NCBI RefSeq assembly: GCF_042477335.2
Contig: NC_091260.1
Location: 51,231,001 to 51,295,000 of the forward strand
From: Ovis canadensis
Taxonomy: Eukaryota; Chordata; Mammalia; Artiodactyla; Bovidae
Length of the DNA: 64,000 nt
Reading direction: 5' to 3'
Made by a program: the position numbers and the translations under genes. Shown here piece after piece: positions 38,001 to 50,000 of this stretch (the first letter of the stretch is position 1; each line of letters begins with the position of its first letter). The notes under the pieces are model-generated. The model worked only from the letters and a program-made list of their open reading frames with translations. It did not search any database and was not told the DNA's origin.

Positions 38001-41000
38001 CTTAAAACATAGCAAATTACCCCAAAGTTTACCATCTTAATAGAAAATACTTGTGATTTCACAGAGATTATGAAAGTCAAGAATCCAAGAGAGGCTTAGC
38101 TTGTTAGTTCAGGTTTAGGGTCTCTGAGGAGGTGACAGTCAAGCTGTTGGCCGGGACACATAACTGGGCTGGAAGGTCTGCACCACAGCTCGTCACGTGG
38201 CTGCTAGCAGGCGGCTTCAGGTCCTCACTATGTTGGCCTCTCCATTGGACTGCTTATGAAATATCCTCCCCCAGAACAAGTGATCTGGGAGAGACAGTGA
38301 CCAAGGTAGAAGCCAGGGTGTCTTTTTAAACCAAATCTCAGAAGTGACATACCATAATTTTTGCCTTATGTTGGTCACATAGACTAATTCTGGTGTGATG
38401 TGAAAGGAAGAGTTATATAAGAATGTGAATACCAGGAGGCAGGAATCATGGGGGACCATCTTAGAGGCTAGCTGCTGCCTCAGTTGAAGTTAACATTTAG
38501 CTTTGACTAAGAAAAAACAGTGGAGGAGACAGAAAAGGTATCTTGTTCCATAGTGCGTGCCCAGGAGGAGACACCTGGGTGCCACGAACCTGCTATTGGT
38601 GACGCTGGGAAGAAAGGGCTGGCGTCTCAGGCTGGGGACTGGTTAAAGACAAAAACGTAAAAGCGACCATCTGAAGGTGAAAATCACACTTTGATCCAGA
38701 AAGCAGTGGGATTCTTTGGAGGATTTTGCGTGATAAACTGCTGTTTAAGTAATCATCACGGAAGGTTACATAAGTTGTACACAGAACCGTAAAGGGTAAA
38801 ATAAAGTGGACATTTTTTTAGGAGTCATATAAGGAGATGTGGCACTGTTCCTCCAGAACTGCCATTGCTGAAAAACATTCTCTATTTTCTATTTGAAAAA
38901 TAATCTGACTTTTAACATAACTGATTTGGCTTCGTACATGAGCCATCCATGTAGTTTGCTGCTTGAATCCAGAATGGCTCTGCCTTGGAAGTACTCAATC
39001 ATCTCTATTTCTGAAGCAAGTTGTAGTTGGAGCAAAACTTAGCCAAGTGTGACAACTTGAATCTTATGCTGTGAATATATATCAATATATTTCATCACTC
39101 TTGAAAAATTGTTTCAAAGAAGAACTAAGGTTTATTTACTCATTGCAGCTATAATGTTTAGATGATTTTGTGGTTCTATATTATGAATACTTTAAGATTT
39201 AATTCATATGTTAATGTTAAGCTATAGATGCTATTAAGACAAATATTTTATAAAATTTATATGGTAATATTTCTGAAGTTTTAAGACGTTCTCTTGGATT
39301 TTTCTTTCATTCTCTGCAGAGTTTGAGGCTTCTGGACCCCAGCTTTTGCCAGTGAGAGCACTAAATGAAGTCTTCATTGGGGAGAGTTTATCATCCAGGT
39401 ACTTTTAAACTTGTCATCTTGAGTTTAATATTTTAGTAATTTTAAACTATTTATTAAATTTCTACCACCTAATTTGTGAATAATTAATACTATATAAGTA
39501 AGAAAAATGAATTATTAAATGAACTATTTCCACGCCTTTGTACACATGAATACATGTTAAGAAGAAAGAAAGTTTCATTACCAAAAGTGTTTTTGAAGCC
39601 CTACATTAAACAAAGTTACTCAGATTTCTTTACTGCAGTATTTCCCTGAGCCTTTCATCTATTATATAGGTACTTTATGAATGTTTAAGAGAATGCTATA
39701 TAGGCATATATTTGCAGTTGATATAAAACTCTGATCTTATAGACTGTTCATATTAAAATTTCCCTACTGATTGTCTTAATGTTTCATAAAGCTGATTTAT
39801 TTATTTGCTTGTTTTGATCCAGGATCCAGTTAAGGAGAACACAGAAATATTACTTACTTTTGAATAAATCTTGTTTATTTGGCTATCATAGCCCTTTAGA
39901 TTGAATTAAGAATAGTTTTTAGTCCCATCCCTGTTTTGTCATTTATGACTTTTACATTTTTGAATGGTCTAAGCCAATTGCAGAATATTGGCAGAATATT
40001 CCTTATTTTAGATTTGTATGATTTTTTTTCTCTGCATGATAAAATTCAGACTAAGCATTTTTGACAAGAATACTGCATAAATAATGTTGATCCTTTTCAG
40101 TGCAACATCATAAGGCAAGAGTATTGACAGCTTAAGATTTGTAACCATTATTACCGAAAATTAAGGTTAGTGAAGTTCTTCAGTAGGAATATAAAAGCAT
40201 AGTGTATGTTTTATTACTGATAAAATCTATTTTGTGAGTGTTGAATATAACTTAGATTTAAATTGTCAGCAGAATTTTTTGCAGAAAATTTATTGTGTGA
40301 CACTAGTTACTAGTTGTAAAATGACTGCCATAATGTAAAGTTAATTTAACTCTTGGTGGTACATTTAGAACTTTCTTTCTCATTTTTGTTGTTGTAAGGG
40401 AGTTAGGGATAGACAATTAGAGATAAATCTATATTCTACTCTCCTGCTACCAGAACCATGTGACCTTTTGAAGGTCATGTAGTTGATTCCCTGAGAGTTT
40501 CAAATTTTCTGAAATTCTCTTCATTGTAAGTCATATTCTTTTATAGTAAGTTTAATTATGATGAGAAAAATTTGTCTTAAAAAAACCACATTTTAGCCAT
40601 TAACTTACTATTGGAGGTAGTATTGAAGAGAACAAAGTTTGATTCAACAGAATGATTTGAATTATCTTTTTCAGTTGTAATTATTTTGATTAATATAATT
40701 TTAAATTTATGCAATAATATATATTGCACACCTGCTGTATGAACTAGGAATATAAAAACGAATAAGATAAAAGTAGTTGTGTCTTAATGTTTAGGAAGCT
40801 TGTAAAATATACAATTAAAAAATTATTAAAAGTAAAGTGTATTCTTCAAGAAATCAAATAAAAATATATACTTTAAAGAACTTAAAAATATGGTAAAGTG
40901 TAAAGACGGACTTATTTTAATATAGTAAGACTTATGCAGTAACAGAAAAAACTATAGCATATCAAGTTTGAAGCAATATGGAAATAAGTAATGGACACAT

Positions 41001-44000
41001 TTATGTCATAAGAGAGAAGGAAGAGAATATAACAGTGATATAATCTCATCACTATTGCTAAAGACAGGCAGAAGAGAACAGCCTTAAAATGAGATTGGAG
41101 AAAGTCTCCATTAAAATAAATAGATGACAAAGGTAAAGATGTTTTGTGAGTTTATGCTTATTCGAGGGAAGCCATTTAAGGGCTTATTACATTATTCTGT
41201 TTGTATATTTTGAAGGTCATAACTTCTGAGAGCTTCTACTAGCGTTGGTTTATGATTTGTACTTACTAAAAATAACTTACAAAAGGAGGAAAATTGGGAT
41301 CAATGATTGACTTATGGAAATTCAGTGAAGGCCCATTAGGAGGTGTTAGATCGAATGCTTCTGTTTTCTGTGGTGGCAGTGCTTTGGTTGGTTTACCCCT
41401 GATGTCCGATGCTGGTTCTTTTTGTGGTCTTTGATGCCTCCCCTGATATCTTTACTAAGATTAAGGACAGCAGTGGGTGGGCTTCTGATGCTATTGAGAA
41501 AGCCTTAACTACAGGAGATATTAGAGATTACTCTGAAAGATTCTATGACACAGACCCTTAGGCAGAAAGGAAAGGAACACGTACTGAATGCCTGCTGCGT
41601 GTCAGGCGCTGTGCATGTTGTATGTTGCCACGTGTATGCTCATAGCGACTCTGTGAGAAAAGTGGTTGTATTTCTCAGTGAAAAAACTGAGATTTGGAGA
41701 ATTCAAATCACTGGGCCAAGCTCATATATTTAATTTAGCATCAGAACCATCATGTAAACCCAGCATTTCTAATTCCAGATCCAGTATTGAGTTGTCATGA
41801 GAACTTATTACTTATTTTTTAAACTGCTCTGCCTGTACACGCCTTCCTCCTGGCAGTGCTGTTTCAAGGCTATCTTGTATTATTTCTTATATAGTGTCTT
41901 GTTTGTTGCTTAAAGCAGTAAACAGCACTCTAAATAGTTGGTAATTATTACTGTAAAGTTTCTGACCTGCATACTAGAATATAAACTTCTAGAAGATTGT
42001 GTCTATTACATTTACTATTAAATCCCTAGTACCTTGCACAGTGCTTATTAAAACATTAGGCATGTAATAAATATTTGTAGATTGAATAAAATACTGATGC
42101 TATCATCTCCATTTTATAGGGCAGTCTGTGGCTCAGAGAGGTGAAGTAAATTGCCCCGAGTCACACAATTAATAAATAACAGAGCCGGGCTAAGCCTGTG
42201 CTTTTCTTTAGTGTGTGCGATAGAATTGTCGTCTTCCTGAAAACTGAAGTGCTTTGCTTGGAAAATGTGAAGTGCGGCAATATTATTCCTGCCTCATTTA
42301 TAATGTTCTTAAACTTAAGAACATTTTAAAAGCCCAATTTTTTTCTTTTCTCCTATTTGTTCTAACCTAGAATGTCTTATTCTTGGGCTGTAGCAGTGGA
42401 CAATTTAAGAAGAAGTATACCCACTCTAAAGGGACTGTGAGTTTTATTGCTGCCTTAAAAAAATAATTTCCCTGAAACCAAAATTCTATGAGTTGACTAA
42501 TCTTGATAAACTTGCATGTGAGAATGACACTAAATTTGCTCTTTGTTTTGGACTCAGCGTCTCTCTCCTGACTTCTCTTTCTGTTCACTTCTGCTTCTTT
42601 TCTGTCCCCACTTACCTCTAATCTCTGGTTTCTACATGATTCTGGCATAATAGATAGCAGCCATTCCAATGGATTTGGCTGACTTGTCTGTATTGTATAT
42701 AATAGACTAATGTACCTAAAATTCTTAATTTTCTAGGAAGACATAACAAAGCTATGAAATAGATTAAATGTGAATATTAGACTTGCTGTCTTTTATTTTT
42801 AAAGAGAATGCTGACTTCAGAGAAAAAGACGACTTGGAGTTATATCATATGAAGCATTCACAAACCACGAGCTTGGCAGGAGAAAATGAAAGGGTTAGAA
42901 TAAGAGAAAAATTATCCGATAAATGTTAATATTTGCAGGCATGTCTAATAATTGTCATTGTTTTGAAAAGCTATATTTTGTTAAGGGTTTATTTTAGCTT
43001 TTTTATTTGCTGGATAAAAGTAACTCGTTGACTGTTGACACCACTGTATGTTTCAAAAGCTCTTTGAATAGTTACAAATCACTTAAACATTCATGTAGTT
43101 AAAAAGTGGTGTCATTTTTTTTTTTTTGGGCTGGTGTCAGAAAACCCAGTTGATTTCATGTTTATTAAATAATCTTAGAACTATCAATCTTTAAAAAAAT
43201 TACAGTTCTTATTTTATCCCTAGTTTTGTTCACTGGTCCGGGACTGACTGAGATTTTTCTTTAGAACCTCATTATCTCTGCTAGCTTACTATCAATTCAA
43301 AAGGCACATTAGTATATAACTTGATAAACAAGAGTTAAGTAGAAACGGTTGGTAACTTGAAGGATTAGATGCAGGCTTAGATGTGTCGAGGGACTAGCTC
43401 CCGAGAATAAAACTCCCTTAGGAATGGCATTTTCTTTTTGAATTCTGAAATCATCTTCTGTATGTTTCCATAGCAATGCTAGGTAAAAATTTATAAGAAG
43501 CTCTTGTTTGAAATCTTAAAGGAAGGAGGTACATATAGGTCAGAGAAGGATGTAGACACACAGATATTTTTGAATTTTTTTCACTTAATCAGTATTGGAA
43601 TTAGCATCATGATATGTGTCCCTACTAAGTCAGGATGACTTGCTTAGATTTCATCAGCTCTGAAAAAGAAACTTTATCTCATTTACCATGGGACATAAGT
43701 TCTGCAAATCCAGTTTTATATTCTCAATTCATAGGGCTTCCTACTACGAGATTTCAGTTGATGATGGTCCATGGGAAAAGCAGAAGAGCTCTGGGCTCAA
43801 TTTGTGTACTGGAACAGGATCAAAGGCCTGGTGAGTAACTTGGAATGTTGCTTATCAACTTTTGTGAAATACTTTAAGTCATATAATTTGCGTGCTGTCT
43901 CACACTGGTGTATCTGAGGCCTCTGATACGCAGGAAGGAGCCTGGCGTTGACTTATTGGTTGGCTCAGTTTCTGTTGCACTCATCGATTGGGTCCAAGAG

Positions 44001-47000
44001 TCCAGCTTTGACTTACAGCCCGGCCTGGATCTGGTCATTCTTTATCTTCTTGCACTAGGTTTGTAAAGAGAAAAAAGAAAATGAGTGTTTTTAGAGAGTG
44101 TATATTTTAAAAAATGAATATTTTAAGTTATAAATAAATGAAAGCAAGGTACAGTACCAAAAAATATGCCAGAAGTTTGTGCCTTCAAGGCCTAATTGGA
44201 GATAACCTGGGACATCCTGAAACCTGCCTACCCTATGGCTCCTCTCTGGGAAGTCTCTTCCACTTCTTAGCACACACTTGCCTATGCCTCCCTGACTTTT
44301 ATCTGTAGCCGTCATCTCTCTTGCATACAGGCTAATATTGAAAAATTACCTACTAACTGCATAAGGATGTTAGTAGCACATCTGATTCAACACATTCAAA
44401 ACTGAATTTATTGTCTTCTGTTGTTCTCCTGTGTTGCCTGTCTTGCTGAATAGTATCACTGTTAGCCTTGACTTCATAGTCTCAGGAAAACACATTATTC
44501 CCTAAAGCCTGGCTCATAACTCTGGGTCCCCCCTGTTCTCCGTCTATACTTAGAAGTCTCTGAATCCTGTCAGATGTACTTCAGAAATTCTAGCCCCTGC
44601 TTTTCAGTTTCTATGGCTGTTTCTTGGTGTCAACCCCCATCTTTTTAGTGAATATTCTTTGTGCCTCATCTTGCTTCTTCAGGCTGTAATTCATAACTCG
44701 TACCACAGAGTAATATTTCCGTAATGTAGATAGATCTCACTATTTCCCTTCTGTGCTTTAAAACTTTCTTAACTCTTGACTGTGTTCACGTTAGTCTGTC
44801 ATATGAAGCCCTTTAAACGTGAGCTAAGGTTCCTTGCCAGCCTACTCCTGCCTGACCCTAACCCATTACACTGGAGGCTCTGCAGGCTACTTGCAATTCT
44901 TAGCACAAGCCATGTTCTCTCTGGGCTTTTTGTTTTTGCTCAATGTACCTTCTTCCTGCATTGACTGCCTGAACATTTTCCACTTTCCATCTACTGGCTA
45001 AAAATTCCAGTCTTCAAATGTCACTTAAATGTCAAAATCTTTGCTTAAGACCTTGTTCTTTTCATAAGCCTAATTAATCAATCCCTTTTTTTTTGCCCTT
45101 ACCCAGCGCTTTTTCCTCATAGCACTGTCGTAGCTGCTGCTGCTGCTAAGTCACTTCAGTCGTGTCTGACTCTGTGTGACCCCATAGACGGCAGCCCACC
45201 AGGCTCCCCTGTCCCTGGGATTCTCCCGGCAAGAACACTGGAGTGGGTTGCCATTTCCTTCTCCAACGCATGAAAGTGAAAAGTGAAAGGGAAGTCGCTC
45301 AGTCGTGTCTAACTCTTCGCGACCCCATGGACTGCAGCCTACCGGGCTCCTCTGTCCATGGGATTTTCCAGGCAAGAGTATTGGAGTGGGGTGCCATCAC
45401 CTTCTCCGATGTTATAGCACTTAGCACATAATTGGTTTCTAGTAAGTTCACACCCAGTTAGTGTGAGCAACTTGAGGCACATGGGGTGGTGACTAGTGAC
45501 TTTTTTTCTGCTTAATTTTTTCTTTGCTAAGCACAGTACTTCACACTTATTCACTTAAAATGCTTTTTTGAATAAATGACTACACACTCACAAATACAGC
45601 TAAAGCAGTGCTTATCAAACTGACTTAAGTCTGAGTTCTTTAAAATTGAGTTTTATTTCCCCTACCACTCACCATATGCTTGAGTCCTGTGTTGATGTTG
45701 CATTTAAGTATGGCTTAGATTAGAAGTTCTGTCTTTTCTGTGTGGCGTATTAAAGTCTGCTTTGTGCTCAGTGCTCTAGTATAGAGCCTGGTCTCTGGTA
45801 TAGGGACCAGGATATGGTCTCTAACCATATCCTGTCCATGCCACCTTGGTTACTTAGTCCCTTTTCTTTCCTACTCAGCCTTATGCAGCTTGCTTGCTTC
45901 TGACATGATCTACTCTCCTGTTATCACCGATAATTCTTTCATTATGATTGGATTTCCCGTTTATCATTTGATCCTTGAGAAAAGAGAAGCATTGGGGGAG
46001 AAGAGAGAAGGCTAGGGATCAGAGATACTGAGGGAAAGTTTATACGTTCTATATATTACATTAATAATTTCTTTTTTTTTTTGAGTTTTTGAAATAACAT
46101 TTTATTTCTTTTTTTTTTCCTTTTTTTGTTTTTTATTTTTTAAATTTTAAAATCTTTAATTCTTACATGCATTCCCAAACATGAACCCCCCTCCCACCTC
46201 CCTCCCCTATATATTACATTAATAATTTCAACTTACTGCAGTACCATCTTTGAGCACTTTCTTTGTGCCAAGTAAGTATATTATCTTACTTAAATTCTTA
46301 AGAATACTCTGAGATCAGTTCATTTTATTTTCACTGATAGACTATAACAAGTCTCAAAAGTTAACTGACTTGCCCAAAGCCATGTGGCTGATAAATGGAG
46401 GAGGTAGGATTTAATTTCGGGGCTTAATTCTAAACCGTAGACTTCCTGTGCTACAGAAGGAGGAAAAGCTTGGAGGGTCCCCTGTGGGAGGTTATGGGAA
46501 GTGTTGCCCATGATAGTCACTCTTATTCCTTTAGCTGGAACATAGTTACATGCTCTGTGGCTAGAGGGCTGGGAAATACAGCCTAATCATGTGTCTGGGA
46601 GGGTGGGGGGAAGAGCTCGGGGATTAGCTGTCCCATCTTTGCATTTCCAGAAATTCTTGCACAAGACGTAGGATGTGGTGGTTATGTTGCATTACAAGCA
46701 TCTGTGCATCATCGCGGTGTCACTCACCTCAGTCCTTTTCCCGGGTGGATTGCGTTTGCAGCACACAGTAGAGAAGTACCGCAGAGCAGGATCGTTTGTT
46801 TCCATGAGTTCTTAAGCCTCTTCCCAGTCCTCCTCCTTTGTACATTCTGTCCCAGCAGACCTAATTAACGATGAGGAGGTGTTCTTAAGTAAAGAGAAAG
46901 TTTTACTAGCTGATGAAGATACGAGACTCTTTGCCTTTCAATTTGGTTGTCTTTAGTAAAAGTTATGTCCGATTTCACATCAGAACTCTTACAGTGGTGA

Positions 47001-50000
47001 AGGTTGTAGATCTGAGGAAAAAGCTGTTGTTTGGTAGCTCACACCTGCTTTGGCACATAGTTTGTTTTTGATGTAGAATGTAAACCACTCCTAAGGGTAG
47101 ATTGAATTGGCTGAGATTTAGATTACACCCGCAGGAAATTAGTTTTAATTTAACCCTAACTCAGAGAACTTAGTTTGTATTGACTTGTGGTATTCCTAAT
47201 AAGTCATAGTTCTAGGAATTTTAGAACATGTCTTGTAAGACTTCTGCTCTCTTAAACTAAGTCTTAATTATAGTAAAGATACATGAGTCACTATTATCTT
47301 TTGCCCTTTACATATTTTATTTCAGTGGAACCCTATTAACAGCTTATTTTTATGTGACTTTAAAATAGAATTCTAATGCAGTAACGAGGAATTAAGAGTG
47401 TAACTCATACAGATTTCCTTGCACTTGACATTTTCGTTGAGTTCTTGCCAAGAGCCAGACACTGCCCTCAATGCATTATGGCTTGTAGTGTGTGACAGTA
47501 GTAATGCTAATGAGATAGGTTTTGTGAACCTCATACTAAACAAGAAAGTCACAACGCTTGAAGTATTTTGGTTTCTACCACATAGTAAGTCTGAGCAAGA
47601 GGCGAGAATGGAGCTTAGGGTGTTTGGAATGTGAAGTTAGAGGGTGAGTAATGGTGAAAAATAGGCTAGGCAAGGGCATTTTAGATTTTTTTTTTTTTTT
47701 AGCATAAGAATATGGTCTGTGAATGACTTCAATTTTTTAATGTAAAAATTTGTATATCTGTATTTTTCTTAAGAGAATGTCCAAAATGTTTTCACGTTTC
47801 TCAAAATATAGAGAGTATAGGATTAGAGTGGGTATATGGAGCATCTCTTATTCTTCTTCCCTCAAAATGTTAAGAGCCCCTGAATTAGGTTTAGAGTTGT
47901 GTGACTATGAAGTGCTGTTCCTTTTCTAAGGAGCATCTACTGTGAAGAGGTAGAGGCAGGAGGAGAATTCTAAATTAGCTAGAAGAATTGTGTTTTTTTT
48001 TAAAAAAAAACACCTTTCCCTAACCACCTTTTTAGTCCTTAGGTGGTTAAGGGTGTAACCACCTTTTAAAAGTTGCTGCTTTTAAAAGTTACTCCTATTT
48101 GTGGTAATGTTTGTTCTTAAGTGGTTACGTGTGGCATCTTGCTAAAGGTTTCTCCCCTTCAGAAATGATTTTATAATTTAGAGAAATACCTGTTTAAAAC
48201 TGTGGTAGGACTTCCCTGGAGGTCCAGTGGTCAAGAATCCGCCTGCCAGTACAGGGGACGCAGGTTTGATCGCTCATCTGGGAGGATTACACATGCTGTG
48301 GCGCAGCACGCCCGGGTGCCACAGCTACTGAGCCTGTCCTCCAGAGCCCCGGGTGCTGCAACTACCGAAGCCCACATGCCCCAGAAACCCGTGCCCTGCA
48401 ACAGGAGAAGTCGCCGCAGTGAGAAGCCCACGCACCATGACAGAGTGGCCCCCGCTCGGCGTAAAGAGAGAAAAGCCCCCAAGCAGCAATGAAGACTCAG
48501 CGCAGCCAAGAAGTAAAAAATAAATAAAACTTAAAAAAATTAAAAGTATGTTGAATAATACAAAGGGGATACAACGAAAAGCTGGTTTCTTTCATTTTAT
48601 ATTCTAGTACTAATCTCTAGATATAACCACTCTATATATTTTTTAATAAAGTAACACAAGGAAATTCTATATAAATATATAGAACAGCTGACTCATTGGA
48701 AAAGTCCCTGATGCTGGGAAAGATTGAGGGCAGAAGGAGAAAAGGGTATCAGAGGATGAGATGCCTGGACAGCATCACCGATGCAATGGACGTGGACTTG
48801 GGCGAACCTCGAGAGATGGTGAGGGACAGAGAGACTTGGTGTGCTGCAGTCCATGGGGTTGCAAAGAGTCGAACACAACTGAGCGACTGAACACACATAT
48901 ACACATACGTACACTGTATAATGCTTTTGGTCTTTTAACTTAACATGTTGATATCTTTCCACACTGGTATTATACATATGGTTGTAGTATAGTCTTTTTA
49001 ATATCTATGTAGTATTCTACTGAGTAGCTATATTTACCCAGCTTTCTGCACTTTTGCTATTATAAACAATGCTTCTGTAAATATCCTTATACTTGTCTTT
49101 GTGTATTATATGTGCAAGTATATTTTAGGATAAACTACTAGATTGAAGAATATGTTCATTTTAAATCTTAACAGAATTGTCTAATTGTAATTTTTATAAT
49201 TCCATTAGTATATGGGCATACTTCTCTTCCCATACCCATGTCAATACATTATCATTTTTTAATCTTTAAAATCTGAGAAGAATCTTGTTTTAATATCTCC
49301 TCAGGTATGAATGATATTGAACATATTTTCATATGACCCCTGGACTGTTAACCCATGTACTTTGCCTACTTTTAAAAACTATATGAGATGGCTATTGTTT
49401 TTTGGGTATTTTTTTTTTGCCTGATAATTTCTAAGAGTTCTTTGTACATTAAGTAGATTATTCCTTTTTCATTTTTAGTATGTTTTTAGAACCAAAATAA
49501 GAAAAAATGTTTGTGGTATTTATTTCTAGGTCATTCAATATTAACAGAGTGGCACCTCAGGCTGTGGAAGATGTTCTAAATATTGGTGAGTACTTATGTT
49601 ACAATAGCTCTTATGTTACAATTATAATATGCTATAGAATGCGTAGATTTTATTGTATGTTAGCTACGCAGTATGTTACAAAATATTTTATTTAATCAAG
49701 ATATTCCCCCCTTTCTTTTTCCAATAGCAAACCGACAAGGAAATTTAAGTCTTCCGTTGAACAGAGAATTGGTAGAGAAAGGTCAGTGACAAAAGGTCAT
49801 AATCACTGACATTTTCAGTTAAGTTCTGTGTATATTTTGAGGATGTTATCATGAAATGTACTTGTCTAATTAAGTTAAGCATAGTACTTTTTTTACTCCA
49901 ACAATATAATACCCCTTAAAATATATTGAATCAGTAGAAAGTTTACATTGAAATTTTATGATTTTTGTCAACCATGGAAATCTAACTTCTGTGTCAAAAC

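Larger units (their letters stand above)
32790..39319 (+). other. NADK2: NADK2 intron 6
   Basis: A 6.5-kb intron that contains a 1.2-kb BovB fragment with reverse-transcriptase sequence (33,635-34,820), three Bov-tA copies (35.9-37.4 kb) and two MLT1-like LTR pieces (36.5-36.9 and 38.0-38.5 kb). 34,850-35,900 and 38,500-39,300 show nothing recognisable. Confidence 0.85.
39399..43734 (+). other. NADK2: NADK2 intron 7
   Basis: Mostly AT-rich. It holds a MIR copy near 41,565-41,790, an L2 3' end near 41,820-42,085 and a second MIR piece near 42,095-42,210. No gene is visible in 39,400-41,500 or 42,220-43,700. Confidence 0.85.
43831..49529 (+). other. NADK2: NADK2 intron 8
   Basis: A 5.7-kb intron with L2-like sequence (44.5-45.1 kb) interrupted by a BovA2, a recent short L1 insertion (46,072-46,206), a MIR piece (46.3 kb), a CHR SINE (48.2 kb) and a BovB 3' end (48.7 kb). 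46.5-48.0 kb holds nothing I can name. Confidence 0.85.
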
